In this document: piece after piece, positions 22,911-34,200 of the stretch
Layout of the letters: every line of letters starts with the position of its first letter
Numbering within the stretch: position 1 is the stretch's first letter
Assembly: GCF_014066305.1 (NCBI RefSeq)
Contig: NW_023501070.1
Span: 186,001 to 250,000, forward strand
Origin: Letharia columbiana
Lineage: Eukaryota; Ascomycota; Lecanoromycetes; Lecanorales; Parmeliaceae
Reading direction: 5' to 3'
Length of the DNA stretch: 64,000 bases
Program-made: the position numbers and the translations under genes
The notes under the pieces: model-generated
What the model was told of the DNA's origin: nothing
What the model saw: the letters and a program-made list of their open reading frames with translations, nothing else
Database searches by the model: none

Positions 22911-23138
22911 TGAGGCCTGCACTGCTCATCTCGAGACTTGGAATCTAGAATAATTCGTGGTATTTGTGGTAAAAAACCGAAGCTTGGAGGAATGTCTCAA
23001 AACATCGAGGGATGCCAAGGCTCTTATCGATAAACACTTTATATGTTGGCGTTCTTTGTTAGCCTCCAAACCGTAGCTGTTTGACTTGCCTGCAACAGCG
23101 CTGTGCATGAAGGGTCATAGAACATTGACACTTTTGAT
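22911..23138. promoter_or_regulatory. Short bidirectional promoter region
   Basis: Only 228 bases separate the start codons of the CECR5-like gene (left) and the F-box gene (right), so both promoters and both leaders must fit here. No specific motif was recognised. Confidence 0.5.
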
Positions 23139-24509
23139 ATGAAGGACCAACTCCCCCAAGAGGTGCTCCAGCAGATCTTCTCTTACCTCGCCGGAAACCA
23201 GAAAACACTCCACGCCTGCTCCTTAACCTCACGATCATGGTATTCGGCCTCAATAGTCTACCTCTATGAGAATCCGATGATTACCGGAAACAATTTCAAC
23301 GCCTTCGTTCGAGCAATATGCCCTTCGGTCAATGCTCATATACGGCGCAACGGGCTGGCAGAGTTAGTGCGGAGGTTGGATATGAGCAGTCTGGTACACA
23401 ATGGGAGCAAGAGTCTGACAGCTAGGCTGCTTGGGAGAGTCAAGACGAGGTTAGAGGAGTTTGTGGCGCCGCAAGCATCATTTGCGTATGTGTTGCACTT
23501 CATCTGAGGCGCTTGTTGGTCTGAATGCGAAAGGCCTGTTGTGCGAAGTCTATTTCCTTTCGCTGACTTGCTGCAGGGTGAACTGCCTCGCAGCTCTCTC
23601 CAAATGCTCCAACCTCCGTCACCTAGATCTCTCCTTCGTGTCCGAATCTATATCAATCACCGATCTCTTGCGCTCAACCAGCCTGCTTTCGAAGCTGGAA
23701 AGCCTACATCTGCGTACGTATTTTCAGAGACCAGATCTTCTCTTCCGGACCGGAATTTAGGTCTTGAGGCCCGTCTTGGGAATTTCAATTCTGCGGACAT
23801 GTTGCAAGGCTCGAAAGTCATTTTTGCATTGGCCCTGCTGACTCCGCAACATTTAACAGCTCGATCATCGGCACATGACGCAGCTAGGGATCTCTTGATA
23901 TGCAACTGGCCAGCCACACTCCGCGAGCTTCACATATCTGGAGGCATCCATGACGGACCATTGATGTCTTTAACCACCCTACCTCCGTCCCTCTCCCGCC
24001 TCAGCATTGAGAACTGTCCCCATTTATCAATGGTCTCCATTGGCAGCATACTGAGAAACAAAGGGTCACAATTACATCACCTTGAAATTGTCGCCCCCAT
24101 ACCAGCATTGACCTACGACCACAAGCCGCTTAGTGGCTACATGGAGCATGTTCCGAACCTTCTCTACCTCAAAATCTCGCTCGACTTTGTCAGCCGCTCG
24201 TTCTTGCTTTCAGAAAACGACAAGGGTGAGCAATACCCTCTGAGGCAACTCGATCTCGATTGCTTTGATCCTGCGGACTGTGATACTTTCACGGCCTACG
24301 ATGTTTGGGCAGCTATTGCCTATGACAGTGGGTTCGGCAGGGTCAGAAAGGTCCGCGTCCATCGAAGACTAGGATGGGCAGCTACGACAGAGGGCAAGGA
24401 ACAGGTGAAGGATCTAGATGATTTGCTGAAAGCTCTTGCGAGGGAAGATGGAGCAAATGCAGAGATTCAAGAAGCTGATGCTGGGGTCGTGTTGTTTGGC
24501 AAACGGTGA
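23139..24509 (+). CDS. F-box protein with leucine-rich C-terminal part
   Basis: Three exons (23139-23485, 23577-23713 and 23860-24509) give 377 residues. The protein opens directly with an F-box (LPQEVLQQIFSYLAGNQKTL, then TSRSWYSASIVYLYE), the Skp1-binding module of SCF ubiquitin ligases. Downstream there are leucine-rich-repeat-like strands such as CSNLRHLDLSF, LLSKLESLHL and LRELHISGG. They continue to a C terminus rich in acidic residues. The second intron has a GTACGT donor and is 146 nt, longer than most here. The protein presumably recruits a substrate through the repeat region; the target is unknown. Confidence 0.82.
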
Positions 24510-26202
24510 CCCATGAGGCCAGTGATGGGCTCACCAACGGCTACAATTCTATGAGATGCAGAGATGCAAGGAGAGGGAGGACTTGATATGTTTGACGTGA
24601 GCGTTTTGCGTGAATATAAGGCCGTCAGTGACAGCATTTACCCAGACCTCGCTAGCACTTGGGCATGCATCACTCCGTAGCCTCGCAGCTTAGCACATCT
24701 TGGCATCATGAGTAGAACGTCCGAGAGCTCCGCCTTTCTCCAAGCACGCCAATCCGATCACGGAGCCTCGTTGTGCCATTGTTTTTCACTTCAACTTCCA
24801 AGACTTTGATTCTGACGACCAGTGCTTCAGCCCCGAAGTTTGCCTTCCTCCGTGCTTACGGATCCGATCACTGATCTTTGTTGGGCCATTGTTTTCTTAT
24901 CTCAGGGGCACTTCAGGCTACCATTGTTACCATTGTGCCACCACATTCCAGTACAAACCCCAAGGCCACAGAGAAGAGGATACCGTTGCTCAATAAAAGC
25001 CTCGTTGAGGGAGATAGTATCTACGTGTCAATGCCTAGCGAGCCATAACCGAGGTCGGGGTAAATCCCCCTAGGGGCAATGCTGCATGCAGCTGGCTGAT
25101 GTGCCTCTATTTGATTCGGCACGGACCTTCCCCTAACGCGTCAGGACTGCGGGAGAAGGTATGGTATCAACAGCTCGACATGGCAGAAGATGCATGGTTG
25201 GACGCTCTTCTGGAGGCAGTGCCTGGGAAACATACGTGTTTGCCGCCTGTGCTATTGAGGCGTCATACCTACCTACTGTATCTTACGTAGCAATCTGCCT
25301 TTGTAAAACCGAGCCCATCTCGACGGCTCAGCCAGCTGGTAAACAATAGTACTGGCCATTTGATGGAGAAGAGAGAAACTGGAAAATCTATTTTTGCAGT
25401 CACCTATTACATTGATTTCAGGCTACCGTAGAATTCATTTGTTAATTAAGGTACTTTTGGTGAGGGTTTTGTCCCCCGTGTCCCCTCAGTGATTCCGCAA
25501 GCGGCGTTAGCGCACTTTTCCTTCCGGCTTAGAAGGCCTTGAACCTTCCATAATGCAGACTAAGTACCAACACCATTCTACTTACTAACTTTATACACCT
25601 CCCACTTTCTCCACTGCATAAGCCATTCAGCTGCTCTTGGGACACATTCCCCTGTTGAATACAGGACCTCGTTCCTTCACTTTTCCCTCTTCTTCTCTTC
25701 TTCACCTCGTGCAGTCAAGGATAACACGCGTGGCCTAGCCCCGATCGGCACAGCACAACAAGGCTGCCTTTGGCTTTGATCGTTTGACCTCAACTTCAAC
25801 TCCTCCTCCTCCTCCTCCTCTTCCCTGTCACATCAGACCCTGAAGGTGCGTGATCCACCTCTCAATCCATTTCCCCTGCATTAATCTACAAGCAATCTTC
25901 TTACCTTACCATCACCCTCCACACGGCTCTCCGCCTCCACTCATCCCTCGTTGGCGCGTTCCACCCTCTCACCGCCCTGCTGACTGCACCAAAATCTCAA
26001 CACCATCACTAACCAACCTCACTTTCCTAGGCCAAGAACTTTTGCAATTTCCATTTCTACACCTCACCTCTCCCCACACGATCGTTCGTCAACCCGAAGA
26101 CCCGGCCTTTCAGAACCCTCCGTCACCTGGACATCTAGCCCTTCACCAGGACGATTCTGACCATATCGGATCCAGTGACTGTACCAGTCACGCAACATCA
26201 AG
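24510..26202. other. Long 5' region upstream of casein kinase 1
   Basis: No gene is supported. The stretch holds the 3' flank of the F-box gene, an imperfect direct repeat around 24750 and 24860, and towards the right a pyrimidine-rich stretch typical of a long 5' leader for the CK1 transcript, including a (CTC)n run. Confidence 0.5.
25797..25822. repeat. (CTC)n run in the CK1 leader region
   Basis: About eight CTC triplets in pyrimidine-rich DNA about 380 bases before the casein kinase start codon. Pyrimidine tracts near transcription starts are common in highly expressed ascomycete genes. Confidence 0.75.
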
Positions 26203-27939
26203 ATGACTACAATGGTGTGTATACTTCTTCTGTTATTGAGGGTGTTGTCTGGTCGAGGCTACTTCGTCTGGGTTTCCTCATCATCCCTTGTATATCTTCG
26301 AGATAGATGGTCTACAGTGTCGCTGTCTCTGGGCTTGCAGCTCTACCCAAACAATTCTTGCAAGCCGTTGCCCCCCAAAAGGCAAATGTAACACCTCGCG
26401 GACCTCCATATTGCCTCATGAGCTGACAAAACTGGAGACTGTGACTGACTTTTGCGTCTCTAGGATCTTCGCGTGGGGAACAAGTACCGTATTGGCCGCA
26501 AGATTGGCAGTGGAAGCTTCGGTGATATTTATCTCGGTCAGACTGCCCTTTTCCGTAGTACCGAGTCGATACTGACCTGACCCACCTAGGCACCAACATC
26601 ATTTCCGGAGAGGAAATTGCCATCAAGTTGGAAAGTGTGAAGGCCAAGCATCCTCAACTTGAATATGAAGCTCGGGTTTACAAGTCCTTGGCCGGAGGAG
26701 TCGGGATCCCGTTCGTTCGTTGGTTCGGAACCGAGTGCGATTACAATGCTATGGTACTTGACCTTCTCGGACCCAGCTTGGAGGATCTCTTCAACTTTTG
26801 CAACCGCAAATTCTCCCTCAAGACGGTCCTTCTACTCGCCGATCAGCTCATTTCCCGTATCGAATACATTCACGCCAAATCTTTCATCCATCGTGATATC
26901 AAGCCGGACAACTTCTTGATGGGGATTGGGAAGCGTGGAAATCAGGTCAATGTCATCGACTTCGGATTGGCAAAGAAATACCGTGACCCAAAGACGCACT
27001 TTCACATTCCATACCGTGAGAACAAGAACTTGACGGGGACTGCCCGTTATGCATCCATCAACACTCATCTAGGAGTTGGTAAGTAGAGTAGCATCCCACA
27101 CTCAGGAAATCGGGGCTAACAGTTTCCCAGAACAATCTCGTCGTGATGACATGGAGTCCCTTGGATATGTCATGCTCTACTTCTGCCGCGGCTCTCTGCC
27201 CTGGCAGGGACTGAAGGCTGCCACCAAGAAGCAGAAGTATGACCGCATCATGGAAAAGAAGATGACGACTCCAACCGAGGTTCTTTGCCGTGGATTTCCC
27301 AACGAGTTTGCCATCTACCTGAACTACACTCGTTCCCTCCGTTTCGATGACAAGCCGGACTACTCTTACCTCCGCAAGATCTTCCGTGACCTGTTTGTCC
27401 GTGAAGGATTCCAGTATGATTACGTGTTTGACTGGACCGTCTACAAGTATCAGAAGAATGCTCAAGCTATTGCGGCAAGCAACAATCAGACTGCTGTGCA
27501 AGAAGAAGAAGAGAAGCCAGCTCGTCGTCACGCCGGAGGTACGAACGCCGCAACTGCAGGCATTAACCCCCCTCAGAACACATCCTCAGCTAGCAAACCA
27601 GGTGCCATTGCCAGCCAGAGACGTAAAGTCATTGAGCGTCCTCCGGGCGTCGACACCCCTGATACGAACCGTGCAGTAGGAGGAAGTGACAGGATGTGAG
27701 TTTCTGCCAATCATTGGTTCCTGGGTAGGGAATCCACCTCCTTTGCCTTTGACGTTTGATCGATGAATCACGCTGGGCATGGAGGATTAGAAGACCGAAT
27801 TCTGACTAATACTATAGTCTTCGACGTTAGGCTGCGCTCTGCCTCCAAGGGAGTCACTGGTGCTGGGTTCTCGAGACCTAGCAACGGTGTCTACCGTGTG
27901 AAGCAGGGAGGACAGAAAGGGGACGGTGGATGGTACTGA
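26203..27939 (+). CDS. ck-1a: Casein kinase 1, delta/Hrr25/Hhp1 type
   Basis: Five exons (26203-26214, 26464-26536, 26590-27078, 27131-27695 and 27831-27939) give 415 residues. The first coding exon is only 12 nt (MTTM), followed by [20 protein letters not shown] with the glycine loop. The catalytic lysine is in EEIAIKLE, the catalytic loop reads [14 protein letters not shown] and the metal-binding motif is [14 protein letters not shown] Gln/Ala/Pro-rich tail of about 115 residues ends [10 protein letters not shown]. In fungi this kinase acts in vesicle transport, DNA repair and morphogenesis, and in Neurospora phosphorylates the clock protein FRQ. The second intron has a weak GTCAGA donor. 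The sequence is near-invariant across filamentous ascomycetes, so confidence is high. Confidence 0.97.
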
Positions 27940-29129
27940 TCATATCTCTCTTTAGGTAACGACTAAGTTGGTTCTCCTTTCACTGCCAGTGGACATCGTT
28001 ACCGATCAGCTTCAACCATCACCATAACCGGAGGGTCTCCACCATTAGCCTCTAGGTATCTGCAACGACACACATGGATATCTCCATCGGGCTTGCACTC
28101 TTCCATTACCGGTTTCATATCATTCTATTAGCTCGGCTTTCCTTGTCTCGGCCTTCATCACTTTCACTGGATTTTTGGTCGATCAGACCGTTCGAACACG
28201 CCAAACACTCTCGAACGCTTGATCATCGAATTCCCGGATGGATGGGCACGAACGGCACGCCGCTGGCTAGCGATGGCTCTTGCAGCATCAATTACAGGCA
28301 AAGCTTAAGCATAGACAGAGCTTACCGGTACTGGACGCAATTGCCTCGAAGTTCCCCTAGGGAATGTCGATCTCAGCAATACCGACCTGTGGCTTAATTT
28401 CCTAACCTTACACTAATGATCCTTTTACACCACCACACGCACCCAGCCCCATCACCAGCACCAGCACCTTTTCATATGAGTCAACATACACGGATCATTG
28501 AGTTTCAGCGGCCGGCATAGCAGTGGGGGATTGTGAGATGCAGCGACTGGGGGAAGCATGTTTTCATATGGTGAAAATCTCACGGCTCTACTGGTACATT
28601 CACTGGCTGGTAGCGACATTTGCCTTGGGCTCGCCCGGGAGGGTTTCAGAATGGCTTAATTAGGGTTATGGGTAAAGAGCCGCTTCCGGGGTTGTAATGC
28701 TGCTGCTATGCTTGCTTTGCTAATTTCTTTCCCACTTATGAGGATGAGCCTCTCAACTCACAGGCGGGTTGATCGATTGTCCCGGAGCTCATCTAGATAC
28801 TCTATTCAATCGAGAAAGATCACGAGCCATGATATGAGTCCCCAACATGCGTGAACAGTAGATATCAGCCATACTCTTCTGGTGTCCCCTTCTGCTTCAG
28901 CTCGTAGTCCCAGTCCATACTTCCGACCCACGGTCCCAATTTCATGGTCTCGTCCACGGCTTCAACTTTATGTACTATCTTGAAAACCCGCAGACGACGC
29001 TTCTTCCACAATCCTTGACCACCAACAGCGTTGGTGGACCTGGCCTACACGTCTTCCATTTCACCATATTTTTCCAGAAAATCATCCGGCAATCTCTCGT
29101 CTCCGATCCTTTCGCCACGGCTCTCCACT
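27940..29129. other. Convergent intergenic region
   Basis: This is the 3' side of CK1 and of the HAD phosphatase-like gene. There are short open frames only. No RNA gene or repeat was recognised. Confidence 0.5.
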
Positions 29130-30101
29130 CTACCACAGCACGCTTTCCTGGGCTGGTAGGTCCCGGTGCTCGGATCTCTCTTCCGGCAGCGCGCCCATCA
29201 CTCCACTCCGCCACACCTCCTCGAAATCCCTAGCCCACCACAGCCTCCCACCGTCGTCCTCCGCTCCGTCATCCACGAACGCGCCGACGTGCAAACACTC
29301 CACCCCGACCCTCTCCAACGTCTCCCGCAACCCCGTCTGCTCCTCGCCCATGACCTCGTCCCGGATGCAGATGCCCACGTCCGCCTTGAGCAAACAGGCG
29401 AGATCGGTCGGCGAATCCCCGACGTAGACCGTCCTCGGCACGGACGGGTCCCCAGCAACAACCGCGGCCGCGATCTCGCCCTCCATCACCCGCCCCTTGT
29501 CCCCCGCCGTCCAGATCCCCCCGTCCGCACCGCCAAAGACCCGATCCAAGCGTCCCGACCCGTCGGCCAAGATCTCATTGGCCCTGACCTCCACATCCCC
29601 CATCACCACCTCCTCCTCCCCCCCGGCCTCGCGGCGCACGCATCCGGAAAGCACACCGTGGATGAAGCGCCGGGACCACGCGACCGACACGACGACCACC
29701 CTCCCCCCACCCCGCTGCACCCGCCCGAGCAGCCCCGCCGCCCCGGCCCTCACCCCCACCGCGCGCCCCGCGACCGCGTCCGCCGCCGCCGCGTCCACGT
29801 CCCCCGTCCGGACCCCGCCGAAGAGGCCCGCGGCCTCGACCCGGCCGACGCTGGCCCCCTCGACGGGCCGCAGCGCGTCCAGGTAGGCCAGCTCCTGCGC
29901 GACCGTCGTCCGCTCCGGCCGCGCGGGGCGGTAGGCGCCGTCGTGCGCGGCCAGGTGCCGGGCGTAGGCGCGGGACAGCGCGGGCAGGGCGGGGTGAGGG
30001 GCGCGCGGGGCGGCGACGGAGGCGAGGAGGGGGAGGGTGGAGGCGGTGGTGAGGGTGCCGTCCCAGTCGAGGAGGAGCAGCAGGGGCCGTGGTCGTGCCA
30101 T
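29130..30101 (-). CDS. HAD-superfamily phosphatase-like protein, GC-rich gene
   Basis: A single exon of 324 codons starts at the ATG at 30101 (MARPRPLLLLLDWDGTLTTA). HAD motif I is LLLDWDGTLTT with both aspartates. Motif II is VVVVSVAWS, a lysine follows in WTAGDKGRVMEGE, and motif IV is TVYVGDSPTDLACLL. It therefore has the full active-site set of a phosphatase. Between motifs I and II the protein is extremely Ala/Gly/Arg/Val-rich, and the DNA there (about 29550-30070) is far more GC-rich than any neighbour. The open frame continues upstream of the ATG into repeat DNA, which I take as chance. The substrate is unknown; many fungal proteins of this small HAD type are uncharacterised. Confidence 0.78.
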   Translation of the reverse strand: MARPRPLLLLLDWDGTLTTASTLPLLASVAAPRAPHPALPALSRAYARHLAAHDGAYRPARPERTTVAQELAYLDALRPVEGASVGRVEAAGLFGGVRTGDVDAAAADAVAGRAVGVRAGAAGLLGRVQRGGGRVVVVSVAWSRRFIHGVLSGCVRREAGGEEEVVMGDVEVRANEILADGSGRLDRVFGGADGGIWTAGDKGRVMEGEIAAAVVAGDPSVPRTVYVGDSPTDLACLLKADVGICIRDEVMGEEQTGLRETLERVGVECLHVGAFVDDGAEDDGGRLWWARDFEEVWRSGVMGALPEERSEHRDLPAQESVLW

Positions 30102-30341
30102 GGTGTTTTTGCTTTTTTTTTTCGGAGCAGGGGATGGCGTGCACGCGTGACTTGTATACTTTAGGTCATCTGAGAAAGGGAAGTAGAAGCAAGCAGACGG
30201 AAAGGAAAGAAAAGAAAAACCTCTCGTCCCGCTCGACGGAGCGGGTCGATCACCCCCCCACTCGGAAAGAAGAAAATAATCTATATCGATCTGATTGAGT
30301 GGGAAGGAACAACCGTATGCAGACTTTGGAAATCTGTGCGA

Positions 30342-30385
30342 GAAGGAAGGAAGGAAGGAAGGAAGGGAGGAAAGAAGGAAGGGAG
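30342..30385. repeat. (GGAA)n microsatellite
   Basis: About ten GGAA-type units with GGGA variants, in the presumed promoter of the HAD gene. Confidence 0.85.
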
Positions 30386-30496
30386 CAGCGATAGATACCG
30401 TATGGATACCGTACCGCTTCGTCGTCCCGGCATGTGGCTCCCTCGCGACGGAGGCGGTCCGGTTAAAGTAAGGGCGATAATCTGGCAATTACATTG

Positions 30497-30745
30497 ATAA
30501 TGTTGATGATGATGATGATGATTGATGATGATGGTTGATGATTGATGATTGATAATGATGCTTGATGATGATGATTGATGATGATGGATGATTGATGATG
30601 ATGATGATGATGATGATTGATGGATGGATGGATGGATGGATGGATGGATGGATGGATGGACGGTTAGATGGATAGATGGATAGATGGATAGATGGATAGA
30701 TGGATAGATGGTAGGATAGATAGATAGATGGATAGATAAATAGAC
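30497..30745. repeat. Compound (GAT)n-(GGAT)n-(GATAGATG)n microsatellite
   Basis: About 250 bases that change unit from left to right: GAT/TTGATGAT, then perfect GGAT, then the octamer GATAGATG, then GATA. The gradation suggests successive mutation and re-expansion of one ancestral repeat. The reverse strand is open and encodes only Ser/Ile/His/Tyr runs. Confidence 0.9.
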
Positions 30746-30957
30746 ACATAGATACACAGGCCCAAAAGCCGAGATAAGATGATATGACAGCATCTGTGCC
30801 AAATATGGGAAGGCGAGGGTTTCAAAGGCCAAAGGTGGGACCCATAGCAGCTGGTAGCTCAATGGTAGTGGTTAACATCAAATTGGGTCAACTTCAAGCC
30901 AACCAACCAAAGGGTGACGGGGGTGGAGGTGGAAAGATGCCCCCGCCCCAAAAAAGG

Positions 30958-30975
30958 GTGTGTGTGTGTGTGTGT
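30958..30975. repeat. (GT)n microsatellite
   Basis: Nine GT units. Confidence 0.85.
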
Positions 30976-31272
30976 ACTTCTATTCTATCGTGTGAATCGC
31001 CGGGGTTAATTTTACAGGGCGAGCAAGCAAGAAAAGCCGGCCGGCTCGAGCAACTATGTAGCAAAACGGCTCCTATCTGCAAAGCTCAGAGCGTGCGTAT
31101 CGAAACGGTCCACGGCGTGTAGCCAACGTCTCGACCGGGAACGGACACTATGAAACGTGTCTCGCCACAAAAGGATTACAATCATCATCCAACGCCATGG
31201 CCCACTATATAAAAGAAACAGGTCAGTCCCCTCGTGTACTGTATCATCACTACCCGTTCGCTCCCTTCCTCA

Positions 31273-34200
31273 TCAGATAACGTAGCTTTTGCTACGGCCC
31301 TCTCGTCGTTCTTCTTCCTCTTCATCCTCACTACTGCTGATGCCAGCCAAGCCCCCAGGCATCTTCTCATGTGGTCGAATGACACCGCTCTCTCTGAGAT
31401 GATCCGGCTCAGACTCCGAGCTATCCCTTAGACCACGCCCCTTCTGCGCCTCTTCGGCATCCAGCCTCTTGCGCCAATTCGCCAGACTATCGCTCATGTT
31501 TCCCTGGCCTACCGCACTGTTAGGCGTCGAGCGCTCAAAGTCGAATTGGTTGCTGAGACGGTAGGTGCGATGCGTATCTGCCCAGTGGGAGCGGAGGGTT
31601 TCGAGTTCAGAGGCTAGGCTGTCGAGGGCGACGGAGTTGCGGTTGTTTTCGGTATTGCCGCTGGCAGAAATGATGCTGGGGTCCGCGCTGTTCGTGTAGG
31701 AGTGGCCGCCTCTGAAGTTGGTGGGAGGATTGGTGGAGGTGGTGCTGACGTTGCTGAGGCCGCGGGCGTGGCCATGGCCGTTGAGTTGTTGGGACTGGCG
31801 TCTGTAGTTACCAACGGAGGTGCCGACCTGGTCGAGGAGGAGGGTGACTTTCTGTTCGGCGTCTAGGGCGCGCGTTTCGAGCATGGAGTTCTCGTTCTTG
31901 AGTTGGTCGAGCTCGGAGCGCGCTTGTTGTGTAGTGTGTGCAAGTTGTTCTTGGGCTTGTTCGTTGTTCTGGCGGTAATGGTCACGTTCCTGCTGAGCAG
32001 CGTAGAGCTCGGACCGGACTTGCGCCATCTGGGCCTCGAGCTGAGAGTGCGAATCCTTGACACTTCTCTGTATCTCTTCGATCTCTTTCTGGAGGGAGTG
32101 GCGTTCTTGCTCCCATTCGGCAGCTGCCTCTGGGCCCATTGATCGCTCTGATTGGGAACGTTGAGCCACATCGAGTTCGCTCTGCAGACGCTCGTTTTGC
32201 TTCTTGTATTTGGTGAGCTCATCCTTCATACGCTTAAGCATCTTCTCGGTGCCCTTGACGTAATGCACCGCAGACTGGTAGTCGTTCTCAAGAAGCTCTA
32301 GCTTCTCACGGTACGTCTTATCGGCTTGTAGCTCTCTCGATTCTACTAATGACTTGGTCTCTTGGTGGGCTTGTCTGCTGACCTCCAGTTCCTGCTCAAG
32401 CTCTCTAAGGCGGGTGTTGTCTGGCGTATCGAGACGGTATGCTGGACTATCCAGATTCCTTGATCTAGATCTGCCATTTTCTGAGGAGATGCCTCTTTCA
32501 TCCAATAGCTCCTTGAGGGCGCTGTGCTGTACGGACAACGCGCTTGCATCTCGCTGGTGGGACTCCAATTGCCGCTGCACGGCGCCATACTGAGATTGCG
32601 ATGCTATTAATTCTCGAACAGTATCTTGCAGCTGCTTGCGCACAGCAAGACTGTCGCGGCTGGATTGCTCTTGATAGGCTTCCAAACCTGCGATTCTCTC
32701 CTCTGCTCGTCGGAGCTTTTCTGCTGCGTCGTCGGCCGCTGCTTGGTTCTTCCTAACCAGAGCATGAGCATTCTCAACCTGTTCCTTCAGTATCGGTACG
32801 CGCTCATCCTCAATTGGCATGTTTTGACCCGCCACACTCCGGCTATTCAATTTGTCAAGACCGGCGACCATAGCTTGGCGATGAGTCTTTGCCTCAGCAG
32901 CATTAGCACTGGCCATTTCTTCAGCGTCACGAAGCTTGCGTGTGGTATCGTCGAGTTCCGCGGTCCGCTCTTCGTGCTCCGCGCGTAGCTGTAGCAGCTT
33001 TTGATCCACAAGCTCTCTTTGTCTCCGTTCGTCGTTAAGCTTCTTCTCAAGCAGGGAAGCCTTGTCCGTTGAAGCTGTGACGGCTTCTCGAAGCGATACA
33101 ACAGTAATGCTGTGCTGCTTGGTGTTTTCCAAGGCTTCACCTAGCTTTCGCTCCAGGTCCTCCTTATCGACCGCAAGCAGCTGCACTTTAGAGTGTGCCT
33201 CGAACTTCGCCGCTGATTCCTCTCGAGCAGTCTTTCCGACCTGATGAAGCTCGCTTCTCAAGCTCTCAAGCTCTCCAGGGTTGCGAGCTCGGTCGAATTC
33301 TGCTGCGCGTTTCTGCGCAGCATCAGCAGTACCTTCGGCTGCTTCTCTTGCCTGTCTCTCACTATGAATTGCATTGGTCATAGCAGCAACTGTGACACGT
33401 AGCTCGTTCTGAGCTGCCAATGCCACAGCCAACTTTCGAGCAATGTCACTCGATCGATCATCGGGGCCTAGGTCTCGAGACGCTGCGTCGGATTGCGGCG
33501 TTCCAACATGACTACCACCATGGGCTGCAAGCCTGGCTTTGGCGTAGGCGGCTTCGCGAATTGCAGTGTCTCGTTGCTGCTCTGCTGCCGCAACCTCTTG
33601 CGCTGCGGCATCCTCACGGGACTCTAAATTGCTTTGCACTTCAGCGAGCTGCGCGCGCACAGCTATCAACGCCTCCAAGAGCGGTTTATCATCGTCGCCA
33701 AATGATTGAGCAGCCTTTTCGTCAAGTGGGCTCCCGGAGTTATTCGGCTGGTATCCGGCCTGGCGCGCTAGAGCCATTTCGGACGCATACCAGGCGTTGC
33801 GGCTCTTTGCTGCTTCCAATGCTTGCATCAGATCTTGTTGTTGAGTTTGCAGACCTTGATGCTCGCTTTGGAGGCCTTGATGTTCGCTTTGGAGGCCTTG
33901 ATGTTCGCTTTGGAGGCCTTGATGTTCGCTTTGGAGGCCTTGATGTTCGCTTTGGAGGCCTTGATGTTCGCTTTGAAGGCCTTGATGCTCGCTTTGAAGA
34001 TCCTGATGCTCGTTTTGAAGATCCTGATGCTCGCTTCGGAGGCCCTGATACTCGCTTCGGAGACCTTGATGCTGATTCTCAAGACCCTCGAACTGGCTCT
34101 GTAGACCTTGATGCTGGTTCTCGAGCTGCTCCAGCTGCTGACGTGGAATCGAATCATCTCGTTGAACTCTGTTGTTCCTCATAGAAACGTCGTTAGGCTC

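Larger units (their letters stand above)
30102..31272. other. Repeat-rich intergenic region
   Basis: This is the promoter of the HAD gene (left) and the 3' flank of TeaA (right). It is dominated by simple repeats listed separately; no gene is supported. Confidence 0.6.

Noticed and set aside
29166..30164. 332-codon open frame on the plus strand opposite the HAD gene
   Set aside because: It is Pro/Arg/His-rich, has no domain, and is explained by the extreme GC content of the minus-strand exon, which carries all HAD motifs.
30102..30488. N-terminal extension of the HAD protein upstream of 30101
   Set aside because: The extension is open but low in complexity and overlaps repeat DNA. The HAD domain begins immediately after the internal ATG.
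30281..30862. 193-codon minus-strand frame of Ser/Ile/His/Tyr runs
   Set aside because: It is the translation of a microsatellite.
33823..34184. Plus-strand repetitive frame opposite the teaA heptads
   Set aside because: It is the antisense of the 21-base coding repeats.
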